Assembly: GCF_001078055.1 (NCBI RefSeq)
Contig: NZ_CP010777.1
Span: 1,076,408 to 1,140,407, forward strand
Source of the DNA: Rufibacter radiotolerans
GTDB taxonomy: Bacteria > Bacteroidota > Bacteroidia > Cytophagales > Hymenobacteraceae
Length of the DNA: 64,000 nucleotides
Direction: 5' to 3'
Part shown: in pieces, positions 1-7,931 of the stretch
How the letters are laid out: each line of letters begins with the position of its first letter
Numbering within the stretch: the first letter of the stretch is position 1
Translations under genes and position numbers: made by a program
Notes under the pieces: model-generated
The model's database searches: none
What the model saw: the letters and a program-made list of their open reading frames with translations, nothing else
What the model was told of the DNA's origin: nothing

Positions 1-1
1 A

Positions 2-760
2 GAGCATGGCTACGGCGGGATCTGGGGCGGCAGAGGAGCCTCGTTCCACCACAACCTCATGGCCAGCCACAACAGCAGAACCCCACGGTTCAGCGGTTCT
101 ACCACCACGCCCAACACGCCAGACGAACTGGTAGATTTTACCAACAACGTGATCTATAACTGGGGCCAGAACAACATCTACGGCGGCGAGAAAGGCCGCT
201 ACAACATGGTCAACAACTACTACAAGGCTGGTGCCGCCACACCTAAGTCCAAAACCAACCGTTTGGTGAACCCCTCGCAGCCCTACGGCAAGTTCTACGT
301 GGCCGGTAACCACATTGAGGGCTTCCCGGAGATTTCCAAAGACAACTGGGCCGGCGGCGTGCAGTGTGATCACCCAGACTCCGTGAAAACCACCAAAGCC
401 TTTGCCGTAACGGCAGTGCCCGCGCAGGAGGCCAAAGCCGCGTTTGAGGCGGTGCTCAACAACGCTGGCGCCAGCCTGAAACGGGATGCCGTAGATGCCC
501 GGGTGGTAGCCGAAGTACGCTCCGGAAAATCTACCAACGGCAAAAAACAGAACGGCATCATTGACTCGCAGCAGGAAGTAGGCGGGTGGCCTGTTTTAAA
601 ATCGGTTCCGGCGCCTGAGGATAAAGACCAGGACGGCATGCCCGATGCCTGGGAACTGAAGCAAAAGTTGGACCCTACCAAAGCCACCGATGCCGCGGCG
701 TTCACCTTAGACAAACAGTACTCCAACGTGGAGGTGTATCTCAACAGTCTGGTTAAGTAG
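2..760 (+). CDS. Pectate lyase (PL1-like), C-terminal part, 5' end outside window
   Basis: The reading frame is open from base 2 and codes through an HGYGGIWGG segment that matches the complete pectate lyase at 4310-6013, so the first ATG in the window (59) is internal and the gene starts upstream. The family cleaves homogalacturonan by beta-elimination outside the cytoplasm. Visible are the FHHNLMASHNSRTPRF segment with the arginine pair expected in the PL1 active site, the VIYNWG and YGGEKG strand motifs of the beta-helix, and a C-terminal Ca-binding-like stretch (DKDQDGMPDAWE). Unlike the paralogue at 4310 it ends after that stretch without a type IX sorting domain. The pectinesterase gene begins 10 nt after the stop, so co-transcription is likely. 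Family assignment is firm; the exact subfamily is not. Confidence 0.9.
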   Translation, partial: EHGYGGIWGGRGASFHHNLMASHNSRTPRFSGSTTTPNTPDELVDFTNNVIYNWGQNNIYGGEKGRYNMVNNYYKAGAATPKSKTNRLVNPSQPYGKFYVAGNHIEGFPEISKDNWAGGVQCDHPDSVKTTKAFAVTAVPAQEAKAAFEAVLNNAGASLKRDAVDARVVAEVRSGKSTNGKKQNGIIDSQQEVGGWPVLKSVPAPEDKDQDGMPDAWELKQKLDPTKATDAAAFTLDKQYSNVEVYLNSLVK

Positions 761-769
761 AAAGACCTC

Positions 770-1714
770 ATGAAGAAGTGGACAGCGGTATTCTTTTTGG
801 CCTTGCTAGGTTTCCTGGCCCAGGCGCAGCAGAAAAAGCTGGTGGTGGCCCAGGACGGAAGCGGGGACTACACTACCATCCAGACCGCCCTGGACGCTAT
901 TCCCGCGTTCCCGGAAGAGCGCCTGGAAATCCATATCAAAAACGGCGTCTACAAAGAGAAACTGGTCATCTCCTCCTGGAAAACCAGGATCTCCTTCATC
1001 GGGGAAGACCGCGACAAAACCATCATTGTCTGGGATGATTATTCCGGCAAGGGGGCCATTAACACCTTTACGTCTTACACCGTGCTGGTGCAGGGCAATG
1101 AATTCCGGGCCGAGAATATCACCTTTGAGAACAGTGCCGGTCCGGTAGGGCAGGCCGTGGCGCTGCACGTAGAAGCCGACCGCTGCGTATTCAAAAACTG
1201 CCGCATTCTGGGCAACCAGGACACTATTTACGCCGGGGTTGACAACAGCCGCCAGTACTACGTGAACTGCTACATCGAGGGTACTACTGACTTTATCTTC
1301 GGGCCGGCCACGGCGGTGTTTGAGAACTGCACCATCCATTGCAAGAAGAACTCCTACATCACCGCCGCCTCTACGCCTCAGGGCCAGCCTTACGGGTTTG
1401 TGTTTTTAAACTGCAAGCTCACCGCTTCCCCAGAGGCGACCAAAGTGTACCTGGGCCGTCCTTGGCGGCCTTACGCCCAGACGGTGTTCCTGAACACCGA
1501 GATGGGCGCCTTCATCAGGCCCGAAGGCTGGCATAATTGGAAGAAACCCGAGGCCGAGAAAACCACCTTTTACGCCGAATACAAATCCAAAGGTCCGGGC
1601 GCGGCCCCAGACAAACGTGAAAAATGGTCCAGGCAACTGAGCAGAAAAGAGGCGAAAAGATTCAAACCCGAAATCGTGTTGGCCGGCCAGGACAAGTGGA
1701 ACCCCACTAAATAA
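770..1714 (+). CDS. Pectinesterase (CE8), secreted
   Basis: This 314-residue carbohydrate esterase family 8 protein should remove methyl groups from homogalacturonan so that pectate lyases and polygalacturonases can act. Residues 1-19 form a signal peptide ending AQA-like. CE8 active-site residues are all visible: Gln128 (GQAVA), Gln150-Asp151 (NQDT), Asp174 (TDFIFG) and Arg230 (LGRPW). It follows the truncated pectate lyase by 10 nt and is followed by a palindromic repeat and a GH105 gene, which places it in a pectin locus. A second CE8 gene lies at 3030-4019 and shares most motifs, so the two look like paralogues. No sorting or lipid anchor is seen, so a periplasmic location is inferred. 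Confidence 0.95.
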   Translation: MKKWTAVFFLALLGFLAQAQQKKLVVAQDGSGDYTTIQTALDAIPAFPEERLEIHIKNGVYKEKLVISSWKTRISFIGEDRDKTIIVWDDYSGKGAINTFTSYTVLVQGNEFRAENITFENSAGPVGQAVALHVEADRCVFKNCRILGNQDTIYAGVDNSRQYYVNCYIEGTTDFIFGPATAVFENCTIHCKKNSYITAASTPQGQPYGFVFLNCKLTASPEATKVYLGRPWRPYAQTVFLNTEMGAFIRPEGWHNWKKPEAEKTTFYAEYKSKGPGAAPDKREKWSRQLSRKEAKRFKPEIVLAGQDKWNPTK

Positions 1715-1721
1715 CCAGCCT

Positions 1722-1758
1722 GCGTTTTAAGGTCGTTTTTGCCAAAACCGGTCAAAAC
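1722..1758. repeat. Intergenic GTTTT palindrome, copy 1
   Basis: Imperfect copy of the window-wide palindrome (GCGTTTTAAGG arm, CCGGTCAAAAC arm), 8 nt after the pectinesterase stop. It overlaps an in-frame ATG at 1739 that would extend the next gene, which argues against that upstream start. Confidence 0.75.
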
Positions 1759-1783
1759 CAGCCTCCCAAAAATTGAACAGATA

Positions 1784-3022
1784 ATGATTATGAAAAAGCT
1801 TACCTCCTATACCCTGTTACTTGTTGTCTTGCTTAGCGTCGCCTGCCGTTCGGGGCAAACCGCTGCAGAGACCCAGGCTGTGGCGAATCCCTCCGGCAAG
1901 CCCTGGTCGGTTTGGATGGCAGATTCTGAGATGAAACGCAGCCCGCAAGGCTGGATGATTGATTTCCGGCCAGAGCCGAAGTGGGATTACACCCAGGGAC
2001 TTTTCGCAAGCGCCCTGGAACGCGTCTGGAAACGTACTGGTGACCGCAAGTACTTCACCTACATCAAGGCGTTTGCAGATACCATGATCACCGAGAACGG
2101 CACCATCAAGACCTACAAGAAAACCGACTACAACATTGACCGCGTCAACCCGGGTAAGTTCCTGATCGCGCTGCACAAAGAGACGGGGCAACAGAAATAC
2201 AAGATTGCCCTGGACGAGCTGCGCGACCAGATGCGCACCCATCCACGCACTTCAGAAGGCGGCTTCTGGCACAAGAAAATCTACCCGCACCAAATGTGGC
2301 TGGATGGGTTGTACATGGCCTCCCCGTTCCTGGCCCAGTACGGCGCTACTTACAATGAACCCGCCGTGTTTGACGATGTGGCCAAGCAGATCATTCTGGT
2401 AGATAAGCACACCTATGTGAAAGGGAAAAACCTGTTCTACCACGGCTGGGATGAGAAGCGCGAGCAACCCTGGGCCGATAAGCAAACCGGCCTTTCGCCC
2501 AACGTGTGGGGCCGTGCTATGGGCTGGTACGCCATGGCCCTGGTAGACGTGCTGGATTTCCTGCCAAAGAACCACCCGCAGCGGGACGAGGTCCTGAAAA
2601 TCACCCAGAAAATGGCCACCGCCCTTACCCAATACCAGGACCCCGCTACCGGCCTTTGGTGGCAGGTAGTGGACCAGACCGGCCGCGAAGGCAATTACCT
2701 GGAAGCCTCGGCCTCCAGCATGTTCACCTATTTCTTGATCAAGGCTTCCAAGCAAGGCTACATAGACCAGAAATACCGCCAGGTGGCCCAGAAGGGCTAT
2801 AACGGCATCCTGAGCAACCTCATCAAAAAGAACGCAGACGGCACCATCAGCATTACGCAGGTGTGCGCCGTGGCCGGCCTGGGGGGTACGCCGTACCGCT
2901 CCGGTACCTATGAGTACTACATCAATGAGGAGAAGCGCGACAATGACCCCAAGGCGGTGTCGCCGTTCATCATGGCTTCGCTGGAGTTTGAGGAAACAGG
3001 TAAGGCATCGGCTTCTAACTAA
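1784..3022 (+). CDS. GH105 unsaturated glycuronyl hydrolase, lipoprotein
   Basis: This is a GH105 (YteR/YesR-type) enzyme that hydrolyses the delta-4,5-unsaturated uronic acid left on the non-reducing end of oligosaccharides released by pectate or rhamnogalacturonan lyases. I start at MIMKKL (1784; 1790 also possible), because it gives a lipoprotein signal with Cys21 in LLSVAC; the longer frame from 1739 would run through a palindromic repeat. Family motifs seen are MWLDGLYMA with the likely catalytic Asp174, GRAMGWYAMAL, TGLWWQVVDQ, and the C-terminal GTYEYYINEEKRDNDPKAVS. The final codons lie 7 nt from the next pectinesterase start, suggesting an operon. Substrate (unsaturated rhamnogalacturonyl versus galacturonyl) cannot be told from sequence alone. 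Confidence 0.93.
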   Translation: MIMKKLTSYTLLLVVLLSVACRSGQTAAETQAVANPSGKPWSVWMADSEMKRSPQGWMIDFRPEPKWDYTQGLFASALERVWKRTGDRKYFTYIKAFADTMITENGTIKTYKKTDYNIDRVNPGKFLIALHKETGQQKYKIALDELRDQMRTHPRTSEGGFWHKKIYPHQMWLDGLYMASPFLAQYGATYNEPAVFDDVAKQIILVDKHTYVKGKNLFYHGWDEKREQPWADKQTGLSPNVWGRAMGWYAMALVDVLDFLPKNHPQRDEVLKITQKMATALTQYQDPATGLWWQVVDQTGREGNYLEASASSMFTYFLIKASKQGYIDQKYRQVAQKGYNGILSNLIKKNADGTISITQVCAVAGLGGTPYRSGTYEYYINEEKRDNDPKAVSPFIMASLEFEETGKASASN

Positions 3023-3029
3023 GGCAGAC

Positions 3030-4019
3030 ATGGAGTTCAGAAAAACAACAGTCCTGTTCCTTTTGCTCAGTGTTCTTTGGGGGCAGGCCCAGGCGCAGGC
3101 GTATGATTTTGTGGTGGCCAAAGACGGCAGCGGCCAGTTCAAGACCGTGCAGGAAGCCATCAACGCCGTGCCGGATTTCCGGAAGAACACCACTACCATC
3201 TTTATTAAGAAGGGCGTCTACAAAGAGAAGCTGACCTTGCCGTCCACTAAGACCGCGGTAACCCTGATTGGAGAGGACGTGCAGAAAACCATCCTGACCT
3301 ATGATGACTTCGCCAGCAAGAAAAACCGCTTTGGCGAGGAAATGGGCACTACCGGCTCCACCAGCTTCTTTGTGTACGGCGATGACTTCACTGCCCAGAA
3401 CCTCACCTTTGAGAACTCCTCGGGCCCGGTAGGGCAGGCCGTGGCCGTACGGGTAGACGGAGACAAAGTACACTTTAAGAACTGCCGCTTTCTGGGCTTC
3501 CAGGACACGCTGTACCCACACGGCGAGAAAAGCCGCCAGTACTACCAGAACTGCTATATTGAGGGCACCACAGATTTTATCTTCGGGTGGTCTACGGCCG
3601 TGTTTGAGAATTGCGAAATCTTCTCCAAGAAAGGGGGCAGCTTCGTGACCGCCGCCTCCACCATAGAAGGGCAGCCCTACGGATTCGTGTTCCTCAACTG
3701 CCGCCTTACCGGCGATGCGCCCGAGAAATCCTATTACCTGGGCCGTCCCTGGAGACCCTTCGCCAAAACTGTTTTCATCAACAGCTATTTGGGAAAGCAC
3801 ATCAACCCGGCCGGCTGGCACAACTGGAACAAACCCGAAGCCGAAAAGCAGGTCCTGTACGCCGAGTACAACTCCACTGGCCCCGGCGCCTCTAAAACCG
3901 AGCGCGTGAAATGGGCCAAGCAACTGACCGCCGAGCAAGCCAAAGACTACACCCTGGAAAAGATCTTCGGGGACTGGAACCCGTTGGCCGTGAAGTCCGC
4001 GCCGCAGGCCGGAAAATAA
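3030..4019 (+). CDS. Pectinesterase (CE8), second paralogue
   Basis: This 329-residue CE8 pectin methylesterase starts at MEFRK (3030); the longer frame from 2910 lies inside the GH105 gene and is not used. Residues 1-23 are a signal peptide ending AQAQA. Active-site residues are Gln136 (GQAVA), Gln158-Asp159 (FQDT), Asp182 (TDFIFG) and Arg239 (LGRPW). Compared with the paralogue at 770 it carries an extra stretch around residues 95-112 (ASKKNRFGEEMGTTGS), a loop that in this fold sits near the substrate groove, so the two may differ in methylation-pattern preference (inference). It begins 7 nt after the GH105 stop and is followed by a perfect 24-bp-arm palindrome. Confidence 0.95.
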   Translation: MEFRKTTVLFLLLSVLWGQAQAQAYDFVVAKDGSGQFKTVQEAINAVPDFRKNTTTIFIKKGVYKEKLTLPSTKTAVTLIGEDVQKTILTYDDFASKKNRFGEEMGTTGSTSFFVYGDDFTAQNLTFENSSGPVGQAVAVRVDGDKVHFKNCRFLGFQDTLYPHGEKSRQYYQNCYIEGTTDFIFGWSTAVFENCEIFSKKGGSFVTAASTIEGQPYGFVFLNCRLTGDAPEKSYYLGRPWRPFAKTVFINSYLGKHINPAGWHNWNKPEAEKQVLYAEYNSTGPGASKTERVKWAKQLTAEQAKDYTLEKIFGDWNPLAVKSAPQAGK

Positions 4020-4028
4020 AAGACAGGT

Positions 4029-4078
4029 TTTTCCTGTTTTGGGGCTGTTTTCCAGAAAACAGCCCCAAAACAGGAAAA
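4029..4078. repeat. Intergenic GTTTT palindrome, copy 2 (perfect arms)
   Basis: Best-formed copy in the window: 24-nt arms pair perfectly around a central CA, starting 10 nt after the pectinesterase stop. Outer flank TTTTCCTG pairs with CAGGAAAA. Confidence 0.9.
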
Positions 4079-4123
4079 TGATCTTTAGTAAAAAAAAACA
4101 GCCGCAAGGCCACAGATAGTCCG

Positions 4124-4229
4124 CTCTTTGAAGGCGAGGGGCGCCGGAAGGGAAGTAGCTCAGGCTACCCGGCAGAACGCATTTGAATAACGAATACGGA
4201 AACCGTTCTGCAGGCCTGGAAAGCGCTCC
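4124..4229. repeat. Large nested inverted repeat in 5' region of pectate lyase
   Basis: Outer arms of 21 nt (4124-4144 and the matching stretch ending about 4229) pair at 19 of 21 positions. Inside are GTAGC-TCAG-GCTAC (4155-4168) and GCAGAACG / CGTTCTGC (about 4172 and 4204). The block ends about 80 nt before the pectate lyase ATG. It could be a structured leader RNA or a small non-autonomous mobile element. Confidence 0.6.
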
Positions 4230-4309
4230 TCCCCTTCAAAGAGACTTTAATTGGTTTTCCTCCGCAGGGAGAGAAGGCCAGTTGCCAACCCTATAGCCAC
4301 CAGAAGGAA

Positions 4310-6013
4310 ATGAAAAGACCACTACAAAAAATAATGCCCCTTGTCCTAACCCTGCTGTTGGGTTTTGCAGGAATTGGCCAGGCGCAGCAACTGGCATTCC
4401 CGGGGGCCGAGGGTTTCGGGCGGTTTACCACCGGTGGCCGCGGCGGCGTCGTGTTGGAGGTCACCAACCTTAACGACTCGGGTACGGGCAGTTTCAGGGC
4501 GGCGGTATTGGCCACTGGCCCCCGCACCATCGTGTTCCGGGTGAGCGGCACCATTAAGCTGTTGAGCTCCCTTACCATTAGAAACGGAGACCTGACCATT
4601 GCCGGCCAGACCGCGCCGGGAGACGGCATTTGCATCAGTAACCAAACCGTGATGATAGACGCAGACAATATCATCATCAGGTACATGCGCTTCAGGTTAG
4701 GTGATGAGGCCCAGGTAGACAATGACGCCATCTGGGGTCGCAACCGCCAGAACATCATCCTGGACCATTGCTCCATGAGCTGGTCAGTAGACGAGACGGC
4801 CAGCTTCTATCTCAACAGAAATTACACCATGCAGTGGTGCATCCTGAGCGAGAGCCTGTACCGGTCGGTGCACGACAAAGGCGACCACGGCTACGGCGGC
4901 ATCTGGGGCGGGGACCATGCCTCTTTCCACCACAATCTGTTGGCCCACCACACCAGCCGCAACCCCCGCTTCAACGGCGGTGGCCGCTCCGGCATCAATG
5001 GCGGAACCTACCCCAATGAACACGTGGATTTCAGGAACAACGTGATCTACAACTGGGGGGGCAACAGTGCCTACGGTGGCGAGAACGGCAATTACAACAT
5101 GGTCAACAACTACTACAAATATGGGCCTGCCACGTCTAGTGGGGTGCGGTCGCGCATTGTACAGGTGTCGTTTGAGGCAGACCCCACCTGGGGCGCAGGC
5201 TATGGCAAGTTCTACATCAATGGCAACAACGTTCACAACAACGCGGCGGTCACGGCTGATAACTGGAACGGCGGGGTGAACTATGACTCCAGCCTTCCCA
5301 CGGCGCAGCGGCCCAATGTGCAGTTACAGGCCCCCATTGACTACCACATGGCCACAAACCATACCGCGGCAGAGGCGTATGAGGCGGTCTTGGCGCAGGG
5401 CGGTGCCAGTTTGAAGCGCGATCCGGTAGACACCAGAATCATCAATGAGGTACGCACCGGAACCGCCACTTACGGCGGGGCCTATGGCGCCGCAAAAGGC
5501 ATCATTGATACCCAAACCACCGTAGGCGGCTGGCCGGTGCTGGCTTCCTTTCCGGCCCCCACAGACACCGATAGAGACGGCATGCCAGACGCTTGGGAAA
5601 CCACCAACGGCCTGAACCCCAATGACCCCGCCGACCGCAACGCAGACGCCAACAGCAACGGCTACACCAATCTGGAGGAATACCTCAACGGCATCATTGC
5701 CAACGCCACGCTCACCGGCGCAGGAGAGGAAACCGATGCGCTGGCCACGGCAGTGTCACCCAACCCTTTCTCAGGAACCACCACCTTTACCTTCAGGGCA
5801 GCACAGAAAGGCCAGGCCACGGTCATCGTTTCAGACCTGTCCGGTAGGAAGATCAGCACGCTTTTAAACCAGGTGATTGCCCCTGGAACCCACGCCTTAA
5901 ACTGGAACGGTACTAACAGAAATGGAGGAAAAGTAGCCCCCGGGCTTTACCTGATCACGTTGCAACTGGGCCAGACCCGGGTGGTGAAACGGGTGGCGCT
6001 GGTGCGGGAGTAA
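4310..6013 (+). CDS. Pectate lyase (PL1-like) with type IX secretion C-terminal domain
   Basis: This 567-residue extracellular enzyme cleaves demethylated homogalacturonan. Residues 1-26 are a signal peptide (ending GQAQ). The beta-helix contains the Ca-binding DHCSMSW segment and the R-N-P-R arginine pair after HHNLLAHHTS. A Ca-binding-like stretch (DTDRDGMPDAWE, then NADANSNGYTNLEEYL) follows at about residues 420-465. Residues 481-567 (SPNPFSGTT, FRAAQKG, NGGKVAPGLYLI, VVKRVALVRE) are a type IX secretion sorting domain, so the protein should be exported across the outer membrane and anchored or released. The truncated lyase at the start of the window lacks this domain, which suggests different locations for the two. 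Confidence 0.95.
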   Translation: MKRPLQKIMPLVLTLLLGFAGIGQAQQLAFPGAEGFGRFTTGGRGGVVLEVTNLNDSGTGSFRAAVLATGPRTIVFRVSGTIKLLSSLTIRNGDLTIAGQTAPGDGICISNQTVMIDADNIIIRYMRFRLGDEAQVDNDAIWGRNRQNIILDHCSMSWSVDETASFYLNRNYTMQWCILSESLYRSVHDKGDHGYGGIWGGDHASFHHNLLAHHTSRNPRFNGGGRSGINGGTYPNEHVDFRNNVIYNWGGNSAYGGENGNYNMVNNYYKYGPATSSGVRSRIVQVSFEADPTWGAGYGKFYINGNNVHNNAAVTADNWNGGVNYDSSLPTAQRPNVQLQAPIDYHMATNHTAAEAYEAVLAQGGASLKRDPVDTRIINEVRTGTATYGGAYGAAKGIIDTQTTVGGWPVLASFPAPTDTDRDGMPDAWETTNGLNPNDPADRNADANSNGYTNLEEYLNGIIANATLTGAGEETDALATAVSPNPFSGTTTFTFRAAQKGQATVIVSDLSGRKISTLLNQVIAPGTHALNWNGTNRNGGKVAPGLYLITLQLGQTRVVKRVALVRE

Positions 6014-6022
6014 ATGAATGAA

Positions 6023-6060
6023 GTGTTTTAAGGCCGTTTTAAGGAAAACAGCCTCAAAAC
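6023..6060. repeat. Intergenic GTTTT palindrome, copy 3
   Basis: Starts 10 nt after the pectate lyase stop; arms GTTTTAAGGCCGTTTT and AAAACAGCCTCAAAAC. Confidence 0.85.
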
Positions 6061-6144
6061 AGAAAAGCAGGAAGGGCAGGAAGATTGGAGGAAAAAACCA
6101 TAAGGCTTTGCTCCAGATCAAAGTTCTTAACCAAAAAAGTAATC

Positions 6145-7800
6145 ATGCAAACCAGGTACTACCTTGCCGGGCTAAGTCTATTGTTCGCCTGCCAGGCTGA
6201 GAAAACATCTATGCACCCGTCCGCGTCGTTGGCGGCCCCCACCGGAGAAACCTCCAAGGTGTGGGTGTCTGACCTGGGCAACGGCACGTTCCAGAACCCG
6301 GTCCTTGACGCCGATTACTCAGACCCGGATGTGTGCCGCGTGGGCGATGACTTCTACATGACCTCCTCCAGTTTCAACGCCATTCCGGGTTTGCAGATTC
6401 TTCATTCCAAAGACCTGGTGAATTGGAAGATTATCGGCTATGCCATTGACCGGCTGCCGCCGTATGACCACTTCAGCAAGCCGCAGCACGGCAACGGAGT
6501 GTGGGCGCCTTCTATCAGGTACCATAAAGGCGAGTTCTTCATCTACTGGGGCGACCCGGACTTTGGCATTTACATGGTCAAGACCAAGAACCCGGCGGGC
6601 CGCTGGGAGGCCCCGGTGCTGGTAATGGAAGGCAAGGGCCTGATTGACTCCTGCCCGTTTTGGGACGAGGACGGCCAGGCCTACATGGTGCACGGCTGGG
6701 CCGGAAGCCGGGCGGGCATCAAGAGCATCCTTTCCCTTAACCGCATGAACCCCGAGGGCACCAAAGTGCTAGACGAGGGCGTCATGGTCTTTGACGGGCA
6801 TGACGCGCACCCCACCGTGGAAGGCCCCAAACTCTACAAGCGCAACGGCTATTACTACATCTTCGCGCCGGCGGGCGGCGTGGCCACAGGCTGGCAATTA
6901 ATTTTAAGGTCTAAGAACATCTATGGGCCTTATGAGGAGAAAATTGTGCTGGAGCAAGGCAAAACCCCTGTGAACGGCCCGCACCAAGGCGCCTGGGTAG
7001 ACACCAAGTCCGGCGAAGACTGGTTCCTGCATTTCCAGGACAAGGAGGCCTACGGCCGCGTGATGCACCTGCAGCCCATGAAGTGGGTGAACGACTGGCC
7101 CGTGATGGGCGAGGACCCGGACGGCGACGGCAAAGGCCATCCGGTAATGACCTACAAGAAACCCAACGTAGGCAAATCCTATGCGGTGGTTACGCCCCAG
7201 GAATCAGATGAATTCACCAGCCCAACCCTGGGCTTGCAGTGGCAGTGGCACGCCAACCCCAAGGCCACCTGGGCTTTTACCACCAACAAGGGAAACCTGC
7301 GGCTCTTCACCGACCAGATGCCCCAGGGCGGCAAAAACCTCTGGGACGTACCCAACCTGCTGCTTCAGAAATTTCCGGGCGAGGCCTTTACGGTTACCAC
7401 CAAACTCAAGTTCACCCCCAATCCTAAGCTGGAGAATGAGCGCACGGGCTTAGTGGTCATGGGCTTAGATTACGGCTTTGTTTCAGTGGTCAGCAAGAAA
7501 GACGGCCTGTACCTGACCTACAATACTACCCAAAAAGCCGATAAAGGGACTGCCGAGAAAGAGCAGATCCTGGGGAAACTCTCCGGCTCTGAAGTCCACT
7601 TCCGGGTGCAGGTGAGCAAGGGCGGCCAATGCCAGTTCAGCTACTCAGAAGAAGGACAGAACTTCAAGGACGCCGGCGGGCCTTTCACGGCCACTGTCGG
7701 TAAATGGATTGGCGCCAAAGTGGGCATTTTCGCCCTGCGCGAAGAAAAGACCAATGACTCCGGCTACGCCGATTTTGACTGGTTCAGGATCACAAAATAA
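6145..7800 (+). CDS. GH43-family glycoside hydrolase, lipoprotein
   Basis: A 552-residue GH43 enzyme (beta-xylosidase / alpha-L-arabinofuranosidase fold), here probably acting on arabinan or arabinogalactan side chains of pectin (inference from context). I start at MQTRYYL (6145), giving a lipoprotein signal with the Cys in LLFAC; the frame from 6085 overlaps the leader. Five-blade propeller motifs are present: general base Asp in DADYSDPDV (about residue 60), the Asp of LIDSCPFWDEDG (about 167) and the acid Glu in VEGPKLYKRNGYYY (about 224). From about residue 355 a beta-sandwich C-terminal domain of the kind found in many GH43 proteins follows (GLQWQWHANP, RTGLVVMGLDYGF). Exact subfamily and substrate are uncertain. 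Confidence 0.9.
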   Translation: MQTRYYLAGLSLLFACQAEKTSMHPSASLAAPTGETSKVWVSDLGNGTFQNPVLDADYSDPDVCRVGDDFYMTSSSFNAIPGLQILHSKDLVNWKIIGYAIDRLPPYDHFSKPQHGNGVWAPSIRYHKGEFFIYWGDPDFGIYMVKTKNPAGRWEAPVLVMEGKGLIDSCPFWDEDGQAYMVHGWAGSRAGIKSILSLNRMNPEGTKVLDEGVMVFDGHDAHPTVEGPKLYKRNGYYYIFAPAGGVATGWQLILRSKNIYGPYEEKIVLEQGKTPVNGPHQGAWVDTKSGEDWFLHFQDKEAYGRVMHLQPMKWVNDWPVMGEDPDGDGKGHPVMTYKKPNVGKSYAVVTPQESDEFTSPTLGLQWQWHANPKATWAFTTNKGNLRLFTDQMPQGGKNLWDVPNLLLQKFPGEAFTVTTKLKFTPNPKLENERTGLVVMGLDYGFVSVVSKKDGLYLTYNTTQKADKGTAEKEQILGKLSGSEVHFRVQVSKGGQCQFSYSEEGQNFKDAGGPFTATVGKWIGAKVGIFALREEKTNDSGYADFDWFRITK

Positions 7801-7803
7801 CGG

Positions 7804-7850
7804 TTTTCTGTTTTGGGCTCGTTTTTCTTAAAACGGCCCTAAAACAGAAA
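7804..7850. repeat. Intergenic GTTTT palindrome, copy 4
   Basis: Begins 4 nt after the GH43 stop. Flanks TTTCTG and CAGAAA also pair. Confidence 0.85.
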
Positions 7851-7931
7851 GCAGAAAGGGGGAGGGCGTGACTACCGCGGCTCTTTTACCCAAACAGAAA
7901 CAAACAGCATTACCGCGTAAAGTTTACCTAT

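Noticed and set aside
4141..4215. tRNA-like look of the 4124-4229 element (GTAGCTCAG resembles a D-arm)
   Set aside because: There is no T-arm sequence of the GGTTCRA type, no consistent acceptor stem and no anticodon arm in the right place.
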